Positions 1 to 8,225 are shown, counted from the stretch's first letter. The stretch: DNA of 51,296 bases from Pseudomonas sp. RGM2987 (GCF_022952855.1 NZ_JALJDX010000187.1:1-51296), one strand, 5' to 3'. Notes: generated by a model not told the origin, from the sequence alone. Program-made: numbers and translations.

Positions 1-95
1 CCCGCTGGGGCGTGCAGCGCCCCCATCTTATTTTGGCGTATCAGATCCTCGAGGGCTGCTTCGCACCCCAGCGGGAGCAAGCTCCCTCGCCACAG
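1..95. repeat. REP doublet (GGGAGCAAGCTCCC family), left part cut by the window edge
   Basis: A palindromic core with flanks CAGCGGGAGCAAGCTCCCTC lies at about 68-87. It faces an inverted partner whose CCCGCTGGGG end begins at base 1. Convergent REP doublets of this type sit between genes across fluorescent pseudomonads and recur at 19.0, 20.1, 27.1 and 45.6 kb here. It follows the 3' end of the hydroxylase gene on the minus strand. Confidence 0.8.
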
Positions 96-137
96 GGATT
101 GCGTTACCAAAGTTTTGCGTCGTGCGATTTATAGAAA

Positions 138-1163
138 TCACCCGTCAACCGACGGCATCCTCCTGCGCACACGCTTTGCCAACAGCTTATAAGCCGTTTC
201 AACAAAAGGCATGACGATCAAGCTGTACACCGTCATGTACCGATGCGAGTCCTGCTCACCCGTGCCAAAGCGAAGGTCTTCGGGCTGCCGGTCGGTGACG
301 TAGAGCGTGCCGAACATCCAGTCCCACAGCGACAGGTTGATGCCGAAGTTGCGGTTGAAATGACGGGGCGCGTCGCTGTGGTGGATCTGGTGCTGGGCCG
401 GGCTGTTCAGCACATGCTCCACCAGCGGCCCGAACGACAGCCATACATGGGTATGACGCAGGTTCGCCGCCAGGCTATTGAAGATGAACACCAGGTAAGT
501 CACACCGAACAGCGTATAGCGGCTGACCTCACCGCCGCAGGCGTACCAGAAGCCACCGGCAAACAGGCCGAGGCCAGCGGTGATACCAAGTTTCTCGACA
601 ATCTTTTCCACAAAGTGCACCCGACTCGCCGTGGCCGGCACCAGCACCGGGGCCGAGTGATGGACCTTGTGAAACGCCCAGAGCCAGCGCGAATGAAACG
701 CCCGGTGCGCCCAGTAGTGGATGAAGTCCTTGATCAGGAACACGCCCAAGCCATAGAACAAAGCAAGCGAAAGGTTATCCCCCAGACGCGGACGGGCGCC
801 CCAGAGGTTGCTGAAGAACGCCAGGTAATCCCCGGAGCGCAGGATGTACGGGTCCACCAGGTGAACGATGGGCAACACCAAGGCAATCTTGAGAATGGCG
901 CGAACGAAGTAGTAGCGATAATCCAGCAGCGCCGAACGGTGCAAGTACACTCGGCTGCCGCCAATGAATTGCCAGAACGTATGGGCGTCGGTCAGGCCAC
1001 GGTGCTTTCTGAAACGGAACAGGCCATAGGCGACACTGTAGGAGGCGAAGAGAAACAGGATCCCGAGGCGACCGTTCAAGTTGAAAATGCCGAGCAATTG
1101 CTCGCTGATGGGCGTAATCACCCACTCGAACAACTGTTGCAGGACAAAGGGAAATGGATCCAT
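138..1163 (-). CDS. Sterol desaturase / fatty acid hydroxylase family membrane protein
   Basis: A 341-residue integral membrane protein of the di-iron fatty acid hydroxylase superfamily, which oxidises lipid or sterol-like substrates at the membrane. The three histidine clusters that bind the two irons are visible: HYWAHRAFH at about 149-157, HKVHH at 165-169 and HQIHH at 258-262. Hydrophobic segments precede and separate them. I chose the ATG at 1163 because a GGAGG lies nine bases upstream; an ATG further out lacks a comparable site. The actual substrate cannot be read from sequence. Many Pseudomonas copies are simply called sterol desaturase family although these bacteria do not make sterols. 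It stands alone, with the LysR gene ending 64 bases upstream on the same strand. Confidence 0.88.
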   Translation of the reverse strand: MDPFPFVLQQLFEWVITPISEQLLGIFNLNGRLGILFLFASYSVAYGLFRFRKHRGLTDAHTFWQFIGGSRVYLHRSALLDYRYYFVRAILKIALVLPIVHLVDPYILRSGDYLAFFSNLWGARPRLGDNLSLALFYGLGVFLIKDFIHYWAHRAFHSRWLWAFHKVHHSAPVLVPATASRVHFVEKIVEKLGITAGLGLFAGGFWYACGGEVSRYTLFGVTYLVFIFNSLAANLRHTHVWLSFGPLVEHVLNSPAQHQIHHSDAPRHFNRNFGINLSLWDWMFGTLYVTDRQPEDLRFGTGEQDSHRYMTVYSLIVMPFVETAYKLLAKRVRRRMPSVDG

Positions 1164-1227
1164 GAACACCAGCCTCCGCCGAAGGAGCACCATTGTAGAT
1201 GAGTCTGGCAGGGGTTTTCCCACTTAC

Positions 1228-2091
1228 CTAACGAGCGCCCCTCAATGCGCTGATGATAAAGGCATGCAGGCTATCGACCGCCTTGGAGCCGCGAGATGCG
1301 CGGCTTCGGAGCACCGAAACATCCATCGGGTCTATCTGCCCCAGCCCTTGATCACTGCCCAGAACCTGCAGTGAAGGCGGCACGGTGCACTGGGTAATTG
1401 CCGCAATCGCAATGCCGCCTTCAACCGCCGCGATTTGCCCGGCAAGGCTGGAACTGTTGTAGACAACCTTGTACTCGCGCCCCAACAGCACCAGCGAGTT
1501 GACCGCATAGCGCCGGGCCAGGCTGGCGCTTTCATAAACGGCAATCGGTATCGGGTCGCGCCGCCAAAGCTCGAACTGAGGCGACCCTACCCATACCATG
1601 GGTTCCTTGAAAAGAAAGGTGCCGCGCTGGGTCGAGTCTCGGGAGATCAGCGCCAGGTCCAGATCACCACTGGCCACACGCGGAATCAACGCGGTCGACT
1701 GCTCGCAATCCAGTTCTATTTCAACCCCCGCGTAGCGAGGGGCGAAGCGCTTGAGGACGGGTGTGAGGTACTTGGCCGCATAGTCCTCGGCAACACCCAG
1801 ACGAATACGTCCGGACAGTTCCTCACCATGAAATGCAGCTTGGGTCTCGGCATGCAGCGCAACCATGCGGCGTGCATACCCCAGAAGCGTCTGCCCATCC
1901 GCAGTAAGCTGCAAGTGCCTCGGGCCACGGCTCAGCAGTTGTCGGCCAAGCGCGGCTTCCAACTTCTTCATTTGCATACTGACAGCGGATTGCGACCTGT
2001 GGATCTCCAGGGATGCGCCTGAAAGCGATCCTGCGTCCACGACTGCGACGAAGCACTTGAGCCAATCTATTTGCAGATCGCCGGCAGGCAT
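1228..2091 (-). CDS. LysR-family transcriptional regulator
   Basis: A 287-residue LysR-type regulator. The N-terminal winged helix-turn-helix covers about residues 9-66, with the usual signature of small residues (SQSAVSMQMKKLE) and a following linker helix. The rest is a periplasmic-binding-protein-like effector domain. It is divergent from the LysE-type exporter at 2203, the classic arrangement in which a LysR protein controls an amino-acid exporter. A GAGG site precedes the ATG at 2091. A near-perfect palindrome at 2104-2118 lies 13 bases upstream of its start and is the likely operator. The inducer is unknown. Confidence 0.93.
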   Translation of the reverse strand: MPAGDLQIDWLKCFVAVVDAGSLSGASLEIHRSQSAVSMQMKKLEAALGRQLLSRGPRHLQLTADGQTLLGYARRMVALHAETQAAFHGEELSGRIRLGVAEDYAAKYLTPVLKRFAPRYAGVEIELDCEQSTALIPRVASGDLDLALISRDSTQRGTFLFKEPMVWVGSPQFELWRRDPIPIAVYESASLARRYAVNSLVLLGREYKVVYNSSSLAGQIAAVEGGIAIAAITQCTVPPSLQVLGSDQGLGQIDPMDVSVLRSRASRGSKAVDSLHAFIISALRGAR

Positions 2092-2103
2092 CAGCTGACC
2101 TCT

Positions 2104-2118
2104 ATTCGATTATCGAAT
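2104..2118. promoter_or_regulatory. Candidate LysR operator between divergent lysR and lysE-type genes
   Basis: ATTCGATTATCGAAT is a 7-bp perfect inverted repeat around one central base. It fits the T-N11-A form of LysR operators and lies in the 111-bp gap between the two divergent genes, next to the regulator start. Binding is inferred. Confidence 0.55.
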
Positions 2119-2202
2119 CCTCACGGCGTAAATTATGCGCTTCTCTTTATTCCGTTTCATTAGCAACATCAGGCATTACCGACCGTTCTTCAGGAGAACA
2201 CC

Positions 2203-2811
2203 ATGCCTTTCGATACCTGGCTGCTTTACCTGCTGACATGCTGCGGCATCGCGGTGGTGCCAGGGCCCAACGCACTGCTGGTCCTGACCCACGGCGCGCT
2301 GCATGGAAACCGTAAGACCCTGTTCACTATCAGCGGCGGCGTATTGGGTTTCGTCGTGATGCTCTCGCTTTGCGCCTTGGGACTGGGGGCGTTGATCCAG
2401 GCGTCACTGACCTGGTTCACCGTCCTGAAGGTCGTCGGCGGGCTTTACCTGATCTGGTTGGGGCTGGGGCTGTGGCGGTCGGCGCCTGTCTCGTTGGAGA
2501 TGACTGATGCCACGGGCTCTAACTCGTGGTCACTCTTTCGCCAAGGTCTGCTATCAGCAATTTCCAACCCTAAAGCGCTGCTGCTGTTCACAGCGTTTAT
2601 TCCACCGTTCCTCGACCCGAGCAGAAACCTGATCGCCCAGACGGCGGCCATCGCCCTGACTTATGCAGTCGTGGAGTTCGTCGTGGAATACCTGGTGGCC
2701 AGCGCCGCGTATCGGGTCAGGCCTTGGCTGGCTCGGGTTGGGCGTCGGTTCAATAAGGTTTGTGGCGGGTTCTTCATAGCGTTTGGCTTGGCGTTGCCCG
2801 TGCATTCTTGA
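2203..2811 (+). CDS. LysE/RhtB-family amino-acid exporter
   Basis: A 202-residue polytopic inner-membrane protein of the LysE/RhtB superfamily, which exports amino acids or derivatives such as homoserine and threonine. The N-terminal family signature is visible: a hydrophobic helix followed by VPGPNALLVL at about residues 19-28 and a GALHGNRKTL loop. Five to six hydrophobic segments follow, and the length is normal for the family. AGGAG stands six bases before the ATG. The divergent LysR gene probably controls it through the palindrome at 2104-2118. The substrate is not identifiable. Confidence 0.92.
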   Translation: MPFDTWLLYLLTCCGIAVVPGPNALLVLTHGALHGNRKTLFTISGGVLGFVVMLSLCALGLGALIQASLTWFTVLKVVGGLYLIWLGLGLWRSAPVSLEMTDATGSNSWSLFRQGLLSAISNPKALLLFTAFIPPFLDPSRNLIAQTAAIALTYAVVEFVVEYLVASAAYRVRPWLARVGRRFNKVCGGFFIAFGLALPVHS

Positions 2812-3020
2812 CGTGCTGGACGACCTCATACGATGCGCAACGCCTGTCCGTCATGCTTTTGCAGTGCGCCGAGGCACGGGCGGCTGATCGGAGGTTGAAC
2901 TTTATCCAGACTGTACTAGATTCCAGTTGATCCTGAATTCCCTTTGCCTGTCACATTCATTCACTCGCTTTGCAATTGAAGCGAGCGGGTTGGTCTGGCT
3001 ACCCTGAAATTGGAGCTGGC

Positions 3021-3542
3021 ATGAAAGCTTATCTGATTGTCCTGGACAACAGCCAACACGTAATGATTGGCCGGGGAGGCTCAAGCGCCGGGGCGCAACG
3101 CCAGGGTTGGCATCTCCCAGGGGGGACAATCAACCCGGGCGAGACCGCGGCGGAAGCTGCCTTGCGCGAGTGTGCCGAAGAAACCGGTTATCCCATCAAG
3201 ACGCTGCCCAAAGCCCATGTGAATGGACCTGTACAGCACGCCTCTTACTATGATCAGCATAATGCCAATAACAACCGCTCGTTCCTGATATTGACCTTGG
3301 CCCAGCATCACACGGCAATTGACGCGAGTTTTGCTCAGCGGGCGCGCCTCATGAGGTCCATCAGGCGCCCGGGCCACCCGCTCGACGAGCCATTCAACGA
3401 CGTGATCTGGGTGAGCGCCACGGACTTCAACGCGCATCACAACACGCAGATGACGGCAGCGCATCATACGGACTGGTTCGCAGATCCACTGGATCTGTAT
3501 TTCAATGACCCCTATGAGACTGCCGATCTAGATGATTATTGA
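3021..3542 (+). CDS. Nudix hydrolase
   Basis: A 173-residue Nudix hydrolase, acting on a nucleoside diphosphate linked to some moiety. The complete Nudix box is at residues 35-57 and fits GX5EX7REUXEEXGU, with the metal-binding core REC-AEETGY. The N-terminus MKAYLIVLDN is the first strand of the fold. I chose the ATG at 3021, which has GGAG six bases upstream; a TTG extension at 2970 adds 17 residues with no sign of a site. The C-terminal third is histidine-rich and not recognised. It is convergent with the dapF-like gene. Confidence 0.9.
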   Translation: MKAYLIVLDNSQHVMIGRGGSSAGAQRQGWHLPGGTINPGETAAEAALRECAEETGYPIKTLPKAHVNGPVQHASYYDQHNANNNRSFLILTLAQHHTAIDASFAQRARLMRSIRRPGHPLDEPFNDVIWVSATDFNAHHNTQMTAAHHTDWFADPLDLYFNDPYETADLDDY

Positions 3543-3623
3543 GGCGTTCAAGGCGTCCAGATCCGGGACATTCCCGGGTACATGAGCATACCGGTCAGCG
3601 AGTGCGGATCGCGCACCTCGCTC

Positions 3624-4421
3624 TCAAGTCATCCTCCCGGAGAAACTCATCTCCACCGGCCCGCTAAGGAAGACCGGGCCCACTCCGTCCCATCTAACCG
3701 TCACGCTTCCACCATCGCACTCAACCTCGACACAGCTATCAAGCAAGCCACGCCGGATCCCGTTAACCGCCGCGCCACATGAGCAAGAACCCGAGCCAAG
3801 TGCAATACCCGCACCTCGTTCCCAGATGCGCAGCCGGATGTGACCGCGATTGAGCACCTGGACAAAATGCACGTTGGTCTTGTGGGGGAACAACGCGTTG
3901 GTTTCGATGGACGCTCCCATTGCCGCAATATCGAGGGTTGCCAGGTCATCCACGAAATAAGTGCAGTGCGGATTTCCCATGCTGCACGCTGCCGGGCCGC
4001 CCGCGAGTGGCAAGACCGCAGTGTCCAGTTCCCGAGCCAAGGGAATGTCCCGCCAGCCGAAAAGCGGTTGTCCCATGTCGACAGATATTTCGCCGGTTGA
4101 AGTTCGCTCGCAACGGAGCAGCCCACGGTTGGTGCGAAGTGTTATCGACGTGACATTGGATTCACGCATGAGCCTGTCCGCCGCCCCACGCGTTGCGCTG
4201 CCGCACACATCCAACGCAGAGCCATCGGCGTTCCAGAACAGCACACGGGCGTCGGCATCGTCACAATCGAGCAACACGGCGAGCTGATTGAAACCGATGC
4301 CTCGGCTCCGGTCTCCCATCCGCCGCGCCACGGCACTCGTTATTGGGTTGGCTGCGTTTCGCGAGTCGACGATGACGAAGTCGTCGCCATTGGCGTGCAT
4401 TTTTTGGAAGTTCAACGGCAT
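3624..4421 (-). CDS. DapF-like (diaminopimelate epimerase family) paralogue with altered active site
   Basis: A 265-residue protein with the two-lobed DapF fold. Recognisable blocks are KMHANGDDF (7-15), NADGSALDVCGSATR (64-78), MGNPHC (148-153) and the IWERGAG loop (199-205). The first catalytic cysteine is present as C73. The position of the second catalytic cysteine, nine residues after the conserved glutamate of ERGAG, is S210. The canonical CGNGARC block reads CGSATRG, and GNDF reads GDDF. DapF interconverts LL- and meso-diaminopimelate, but these changes make normal epimerase activity doubtful. The housekeeping dapF normally lies beside lysA, so this is probably a second copy with another substrate. 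Its start overlaps the end of the GNAT gene by ten bases, implying translational coupling. Confidence 0.75.
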   Translation of the reverse strand: MPLNFQKMHANGDDFVIVDSRNAANPITSAVARRMGDRSRGIGFNQLAVLLDCDDADARVLFWNADGSALDVCGSATRGAADRLMRESNVTSITLRTNRGLLRCERTSTGEISVDMGQPLFGWRDIPLARELDTAVLPLAGGPAACSMGNPHCTYFVDDLATLDIAAMGASIETNALFPHKTNVHFVQVLNRGHIRLRIWERGAGIALGSGSCSCGAAVNGIRRGLLDSCVEVECDGGSVTVRWDGVGPVFLSGPVEMSFSGRMT

Positions 4422-4996
4422 ATGGGCACTCCACCGAAGATCGAAATGAAGTTCCCGTCAGGCTTTCTCTGCAACCAATCCTCACGCCTCATTTCCCAGA
4501 TCTCCTTCACCAATCGCCCACAAACAAATTCCCCCTCCTGCGTCCCGATCATGCGCATGCCCTCACGCTCCGAAACCCTACGCGAAGCATGATTGCCCAC
4601 AGCCTTGGGCACCTGCATGACCGGGCACTCCAACGTTTCAAACCAGTAAGCGTTGATGACCTCACACGCCTCGCGCATGTATCCCCTTCCCTGCCACTGA
4701 GGCGCCAGCCAGAAGCCGCGATTATTCCCGGGCTGGTCGTACAGGCTGATGCTTCCAATGCTTTGCGCCGGTTCTTCGCACCGGCGGATCATCCAGTGCC
4801 ATTCACGTCCCGCGGCGATAGCGGGCAACGCGTGATCACGGATATAGGTCAGCGCGCCGTCATCCGGGTAAGGCCAGGGCACGCGGCTGTCCAAGAAACG
4901 AACCACCTCCCAATGAGGAAACAACTGCTGGATAGCCGGTGCGTCCGTCAACGCCAAGGGCGTGAGCATGAGGCGTCGGGTTTGGAGGGTTTGCAT
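4412..4996 (-). CDS. GNAT-family N-acetyltransferase (RimJ/RimL type)
   Basis: A 194-residue acetyltransferase that would move acetyl from acetyl-CoA to an amine. The opening LQTRRLMLTPL is typical of the RimJ/RimL branch. The acetyl-CoA loop is seen around GFWLAPQWQGRGYMREA (Q/R-x-x-G-x-G/A). I chose the ATG at 4996, preceded by AAGGAT; a TTG six codons upstream overlaps that site. Its last codons overlap the start of the DapF-like gene, so the two are probably co-translated and may act on one amino-acid-like substrate, which is inference. Confidence 0.88.
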   Translation of the reverse strand: MQTLQTRRLMLTPLALTDAPAIQQLFPHWEVVRFLDSRVPWPYPDDGALTYIRDHALPAIAAGREWHWMIRRCEEPAQSIGSISLYDQPGNNRGFWLAPQWQGRGYMREACEVINAYWFETLECPVMQVPKAVGNHASRRVSEREGMRMIGTQEGEFVCGRLVKEIWEMRREDWLQRKPDGNFISIFGGVPICR

Positions 4997-5043
4997 TGTG
5001 AAGATCCTTTTCAAACATAACGGCGCCCTGGCGAAGGTCCGCT

Positions 5044-5619
5044 CTAAAGGTTATCTGTAACCCTGCACAGTTTGCTTTCCTTTAATGGTGAAGGCGAAAA
5101 CGTCTTCCCTCCTGCGAGCAATTCCATGAGTGTCACCCCACACTTATAAAGCCCTACGGCGTCCAGTTGATAATCCGCGCCTGCCTTGGGGACGAAGCTG
5201 AACATGTTGTAGCAGCGTGCACCTATGTAATGAAAGGCGATGGGTTGACCGGCAGGCACCCGTAGCTCAGTCGCGACCGTGGTGGGTGGAGGCTCGTCGA
5301 GCGGTGGGATTCCAAGGCTTTCGGCGTTGCGATTGGCGTAGCCATCCCGGTACGCCACCATGACGCCGGCACCTGGCAGGCGGAAGTCCAGGCAATCGGA
5401 CTTGGGCACAGCCCTGACCATGCCGTCACTGACCACCCGCAAGCGTGCTGTCGCGCCATCGTCGGGCGATGAGTAGGGTGTGGAAAAAGAACGGACATCG
5501 CTCAGCGCGCCACATCCGCCGAGCAAAGCAAGGACGCTGAGGGTCAAGGCCTGATGCAGCACGCGGGTCGGTGTGTAACATGAGCAGAAGTTAATGAGAG
5601 GGTGCGGCGATTCGCTCAC
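5044..5619 (-). CDS. Putative lipoprotein of unknown function
   Basis: A 191-residue protein with a lipoprotein signal: a hydrophobic stretch LTLSVLALLGG and the lipobox cysteine at about residue 36. The mature part is small (about 155 residues) with four further cysteines and no motif I recognise. The N-terminal 18 or so residues before the hydrophobic stretch are unusually long for a signal peptide; an internal start could be used but no good alternative ATG is present. It is separate from the GNAT/dapF-like pair by about 50 bases on the same strand. Confidence 0.65.
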   Translation of the reverse strand: MSESPHPLINFCSCYTPTRVLHQALTLSVLALLGGCGALSDVRSFSTPYSSPDDGATARLRVVSDGMVRAVPKSDCLDFRLPGAGVMVAYRDGYANRNAESLGIPPLDEPPPTTVATELRVPAGQPIAFHYIGARCYNMFSFVPKAGADYQLDAVGLYKCGVTLMELLAGGKTFSPSPLKESKLCRVTDNL

Positions 5620-5637
5620 GATGATGCTCCATGCGGG

Positions 5638-5814
5638 TCAGATATCCTGGGCCAACGACGATTGAAAAAGCCTCTGTGTCAGCGCGGTTTTTATAGAAGA
5701 TTCCGGAACACGCTGCAATGCCCGTTGTGAAGCGGAGCAACTGCCAATCAATCGAGATAGCTGACTTTTCGCTACCTGCATTGCAAGCTCATACTCGGAA
5801 AAACCGGACAACAT
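5638..5814 (-). CDS. Possible small protein, unrecognised
   Basis: A 58-codon frame starting at an ATG with AAGGGA seven bases upstream, directed away from the DUF3916-like gene. It is rich in serine, glutamine and leucine and resembles nothing I know. The only strong argument is the start context. The frame can be opened upstream to 106 codons, but that part lies antisense to the neighbouring gene. Confidence 0.3.
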   Translation of the reverse strand: MLSGFSEYELAMQVAKSQLSRLIGSCSASQRALQRVPESSIKTALTQRLFQSSLAQDI

Positions 5815-5826
5815 AAGGACGTCCCT

Positions 5827-6327
5827 TTGCGTAGATTGGCCCTGACTGACAAAAAACTCCGAGGTATCCCCCGTCGTCTCCGTGCATTGGAGCGCTGGGC
5901 GATGAAATTCAACGGCAGGTTCTATCCGCACATCCATAAAGGCGAGCGCTACACGCACTGGAAAATCCCGGTCATCACATCACTCGTCCAGGGCCCCCAC
6001 GCACTCATCGAAGTGCAGGCCTTCTGTGTCCAGCAATTACTTGAAGCAGCGGCGCATCTTTCCCGCGCCGCTGAGCGCGACAAAGGTTATTACCGCGTCG
6101 CCTGTCTGCTGGTGTGGCCTTGGTTACACCAGAGCGAAGTCACTGTGTTTTATGACCGTGATTATTACTTGAGCTTCCTGGGACAGCACAACTCCCTTGC
6201 CCCACTGCGCTTGAGCGACAGGCTCGCGCTGGATGTGCCCGATTCGTTCATCGAGCATGGGCATGATGCAACCCAGAGTGATGACGAGGTTGATGTGCAT
6301 TGGTGGTGTATCGGGGAGCCCGCTTGA
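5827..6327 (+). CDS. DUF3916-like hypothetical protein, TTG start
   Basis: A 166-residue soluble protein. The N-terminal part KLRGIPRRLRALERWA and the block FYPHIHKGERYTHWKIPV look like the DUF3916 family, whose function is unknown. No signal peptide or membrane segment is present. The start is a TTG with AGGA six bases upstream; no ATG fits before residue 26, where MKFNGRF could be an alternative start. It is convergent with the antitoxin-like pair downstream and may be an accessory gene of that small cluster, but nothing in the sequence links them functionally. Confidence 0.7.
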   Translation: MRRLALTDKKLRGIPRRLRALERWAMKFNGRFYPHIHKGERYTHWKIPVITSLVQGPHALIEVQAFCVQQLLEAAAHLSRAAERDKGYYRVACLLVWPWLHQSEVTVFYDRDYYLSFLGQHNSLAPLRLSDRLALDVPDSFIEHGHDATQSDDEVDVHWWCIGEPA

Positions 6328-6364
6328 TGGTGGAGCCCCGCTCAAACCTTATCGCCGGATTGCC

Positions 6365-6760
6365 CTACCCGATATGAGCGACCTTTCCCGGGACCGCCGA
6401 CAGGAAAGAGGTAGGCTCCATCGCAAACCGCTCTGCCAGCGTATACGCCATCTTATGGCTGATGGGCCAATCCCCATTGAGCACCTCGGACACAGCCGTT
6501 TTATCACCTATTTCAGGCAGGTCTGAATCGGTAAACCCGAGCGTCTCCATCAGATCCCGGATCAGTTGCACAGGCGTGCAGTTCACCTCGAAAGCGGCAT
6601 TCGATTCGCGGAACTGGTCCGAGTCGCTCTGGTAGGCCAGGATCTCCTCCTCGAGTTCAATGAGAGTTTTCTCCTCGGTCTTGCTCAGTTCACGCCCGTC
6701 GGTGAGTTCATCGAGCAGATCGGTCGCATGCTCATAGTCAGCGGGGGGTCCTGATGCCAT
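6365..6760 (-). CDS. HigA-type helix-turn-helix antitoxin-like protein
   Basis: A 131-residue protein with the layout of E. coli HigA. It has an acidic helical N-terminal half (about 1-75) and a C-terminal HTH of the XRE class. The stretch VQLIRDLMETLGFTDSDLPE followed by the helix around KTAVSEVLNG is very similar to HigA. In the usual pair the HigB ribonuclease gene lies just upstream. Here the upstream neighbour, 20 bases away, is a Phd-type antitoxin gene instead and no RelE-fold toxin is visible on either side. It probably acts as an autoregulating DNA-binding protein. Confidence 0.83.
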   Translation of the reverse strand: MASGPPADYEHATDLLDELTDGRELSKTEEKTLIELEEEILAYQSDSDQFRESNAAFEVNCTPVQLIRDLMETLGFTDSDLPEIGDKTAVSEVLNGDWPISHKMAYTLAERFAMEPTSFLSAVPGKVAHIG

Positions 6761-6780
6761 GCACTCGTTCCACGCCGGTT

Positions 6781-7056
6781 TTAATGTCCATTTTCAGCCT
6801 CGCTGATGAGCTCATCAAGAGACATCCGGATGGGCGTCTCGTTGGCCTTGAGCCGTGCCCCTACCACTTGCGCCAGCTCCAGATCAGCCAAACGCTCAAC
6901 CATCGCTTCGTAGACATTAGCCGGGACCCAGTAGCCCATGATCCGGTTATGGTTCAACACGGCTACTGGCGCGCCAGCAGCACCATACAGGACAGATGAC
7001 GGATTTTTCTTGAGTTCGGATACGCTGACGGCCACATCAGCCAAAACGAGTCGCAT
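6781..7056 (-). CDS. Phd/YefM (StbD-like) type II antitoxin
   Basis: About 91 residues. The N-terminal block LADVAVSVSELKKNPSSVL and the strand PVAVLNHNRIMGYWVPANVYEAM are the DNA-binding fold of the Phd/YefM family, closest in look to StbD. The acidic, flexible C-terminus is where such antitoxins hold their toxin. I placed the start at MRLVLADV; four codons upstream another ATG is possible (7068). A RelE/StbE toxin gene normally follows, but the next gene is HigA-like. This orphan pairing is discussed as a finding. Confidence 0.85.
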   Translation of the reverse strand: MRLVLADVAVSVSELKKNPSSVLYGAAGAPVAVLNHNRIMGYWVPANVYEAMVERLADLELAQVVGARLKANETPIRMSLDELISEAENGH

Positions 7057-7236
7057 GGGCGGCTCCATCCTGAATGGACCGTTACTTTGGTCTTTCCTGG
7101 CTGCACGAGCAAGCGCAATTCATCGCAACAGCTCAACCTTACTGCAGCGCCTATCTCAACACGGCGAGGTCATCGACTTGCGCGCGAAGGCACAAGCCTC
7201 TGATTGCAAAAATCACCGCCCCAAATGGCCAGTCAC

Positions 7237-8193
7237 TCAACCCACCACACACCCCTGCGGCACCTTCCCCGCAAAGCTATCCACCAGACTCGCCACCACC
7301 ATCTCCCCCATTCGCGTGCGGGTCTGCAACGTCGCACTGGCGCGGTGCGGTTGCAGCACCACTTGCTCGTTGTCGAACAACGCCTCGGGCACGTTCGGCT
7401 CATCGACGAACACATCCAGCGCCGCCCCGGCGATGTCGCCAGCGGTCAGTGCCGCCACCAGGTCGGTCTCGTTGACCAGTTTGCCCCGGGCGACGTTGAT
7501 CAGGTATCCGCCCCTACCCAAGGCCTGCAAGACCTCGGCGTTGATGATGGCTTCGCCCTTGTCGGCAGCGGCGGCCAGGATCAAGGCGTCGCTGTCGCGG
7601 GCCAGTTGCTTGAGGTCGGCGACGAAGGTGTGGTTCAAGTCGTTCATCGGTTGCAGGTCGGTGTAGCTGATGGGGCAACCGAACGCGGCGGCGCGGGTGG
7701 CCACGGCGCGGCCGACCCGGCCCATGCCGACGATGCCGATGCGCATGCCGGACACTTGGCGGGCCAATGGCAGCGGTGCCAGCGGAGTCGGGCTCTGGGG
7801 CCATTGGCCGGAGCGTACGTAGCGGTCGCCCGTGCACAGACCGCGGCACACGGCGATCAGCAGGCCAATGGCGAGGTCGGCGACGTCTTCGGTCAGCGCA
7901 CCAATGGTGGCGGTCACGCGGATGCCGCGATCCCTGGCGTAGGCCAGGTCCACCGCATCGGTGCCTACGCCGTTGACCGCGACCACTTCCAGTTTCGGCA
8001 GTTGGGCCATGAGCGCCTGGCTGATGCCGGTGTGCCCGCCGGTGATCACGCCGCGGATGTTAGCGCCGTGCTCCTGCACATAGGCCGCTTTGTCGGCCTG
8101 TTCGAAATAGCGGCGGATGGTGAATAGCTCATTGAGCCGGGTGTTGATTTCAGGGATCAGGATCGGGCTGAGCTGCAAGACTTCTGGCTTCAT
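7237..8193 (-). CDS. D-isomer-specific 2-hydroxyacid dehydrogenase
   Basis: A 318-residue NAD(P)-dependent dehydrogenase of the GhrA/GhrB-SerA superfamily, which interconverts 2-keto acids (glyoxylate, hydroxypyruvate) and 2-hydroxy acids. The Rossmann motif GMGRVG is at 156-161. The catalytic arginine is R236 in NVARGKLVN, the glutamate is E265 in DEPNVP and the histidine is H283 in LQPHRASAT. GAGG lies five bases before the ATG. It is the last gene of a four-gene operon behind MFS, FAH and SDR genes, suggesting it handles a hydroxy- or keto-acid released by that pathway. The exact substrate is not determined. Confidence 0.92.
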   Translation of the reverse strand: MKPEVLQLSPILIPEINTRLNELFTIRRYFEQADKAAYVQEHGANIRGVITGGHTGISQALMAQLPKLEVVAVNGVGTDAVDLAYARDRGIRVTATIGALTEDVADLAIGLLIAVCRGLCTGDRYVRSGQWPQSPTPLAPLPLARQVSGMRIGIVGMGRVGRAVATRAAAFGCPISYTDLQPMNDLNHTFVADLKQLARDSDALILAAAADKGEAIINAEVLQALGRGGYLINVARGKLVNETDLVAALTAGDIAGAALDVFVDEPNVPEALFDNEQVVLQPHRASATLQTRTRMGEMVVASLVDSFAGKVPQGCVVG

Positions 8194-8225
8194 AGGGACC
8201 TCATGTAGCGAATAAAAACGCCGGC

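Noticed and set aside
243..1202. Long plus-strand frame opposite the hydroxylase gene
   Set aside because: It is antisense to a protein with three clear histidine motifs and has no family content or ribosome site; a GC-rich shadow.
2812..3020. Short 25-codon frame and an imperfect hairpin (CTCGCTT/AAGCGAG) before the Nudix gene
   Set aside because: No ribosome site or conservation argument for the frame, and no T run after the hairpin.
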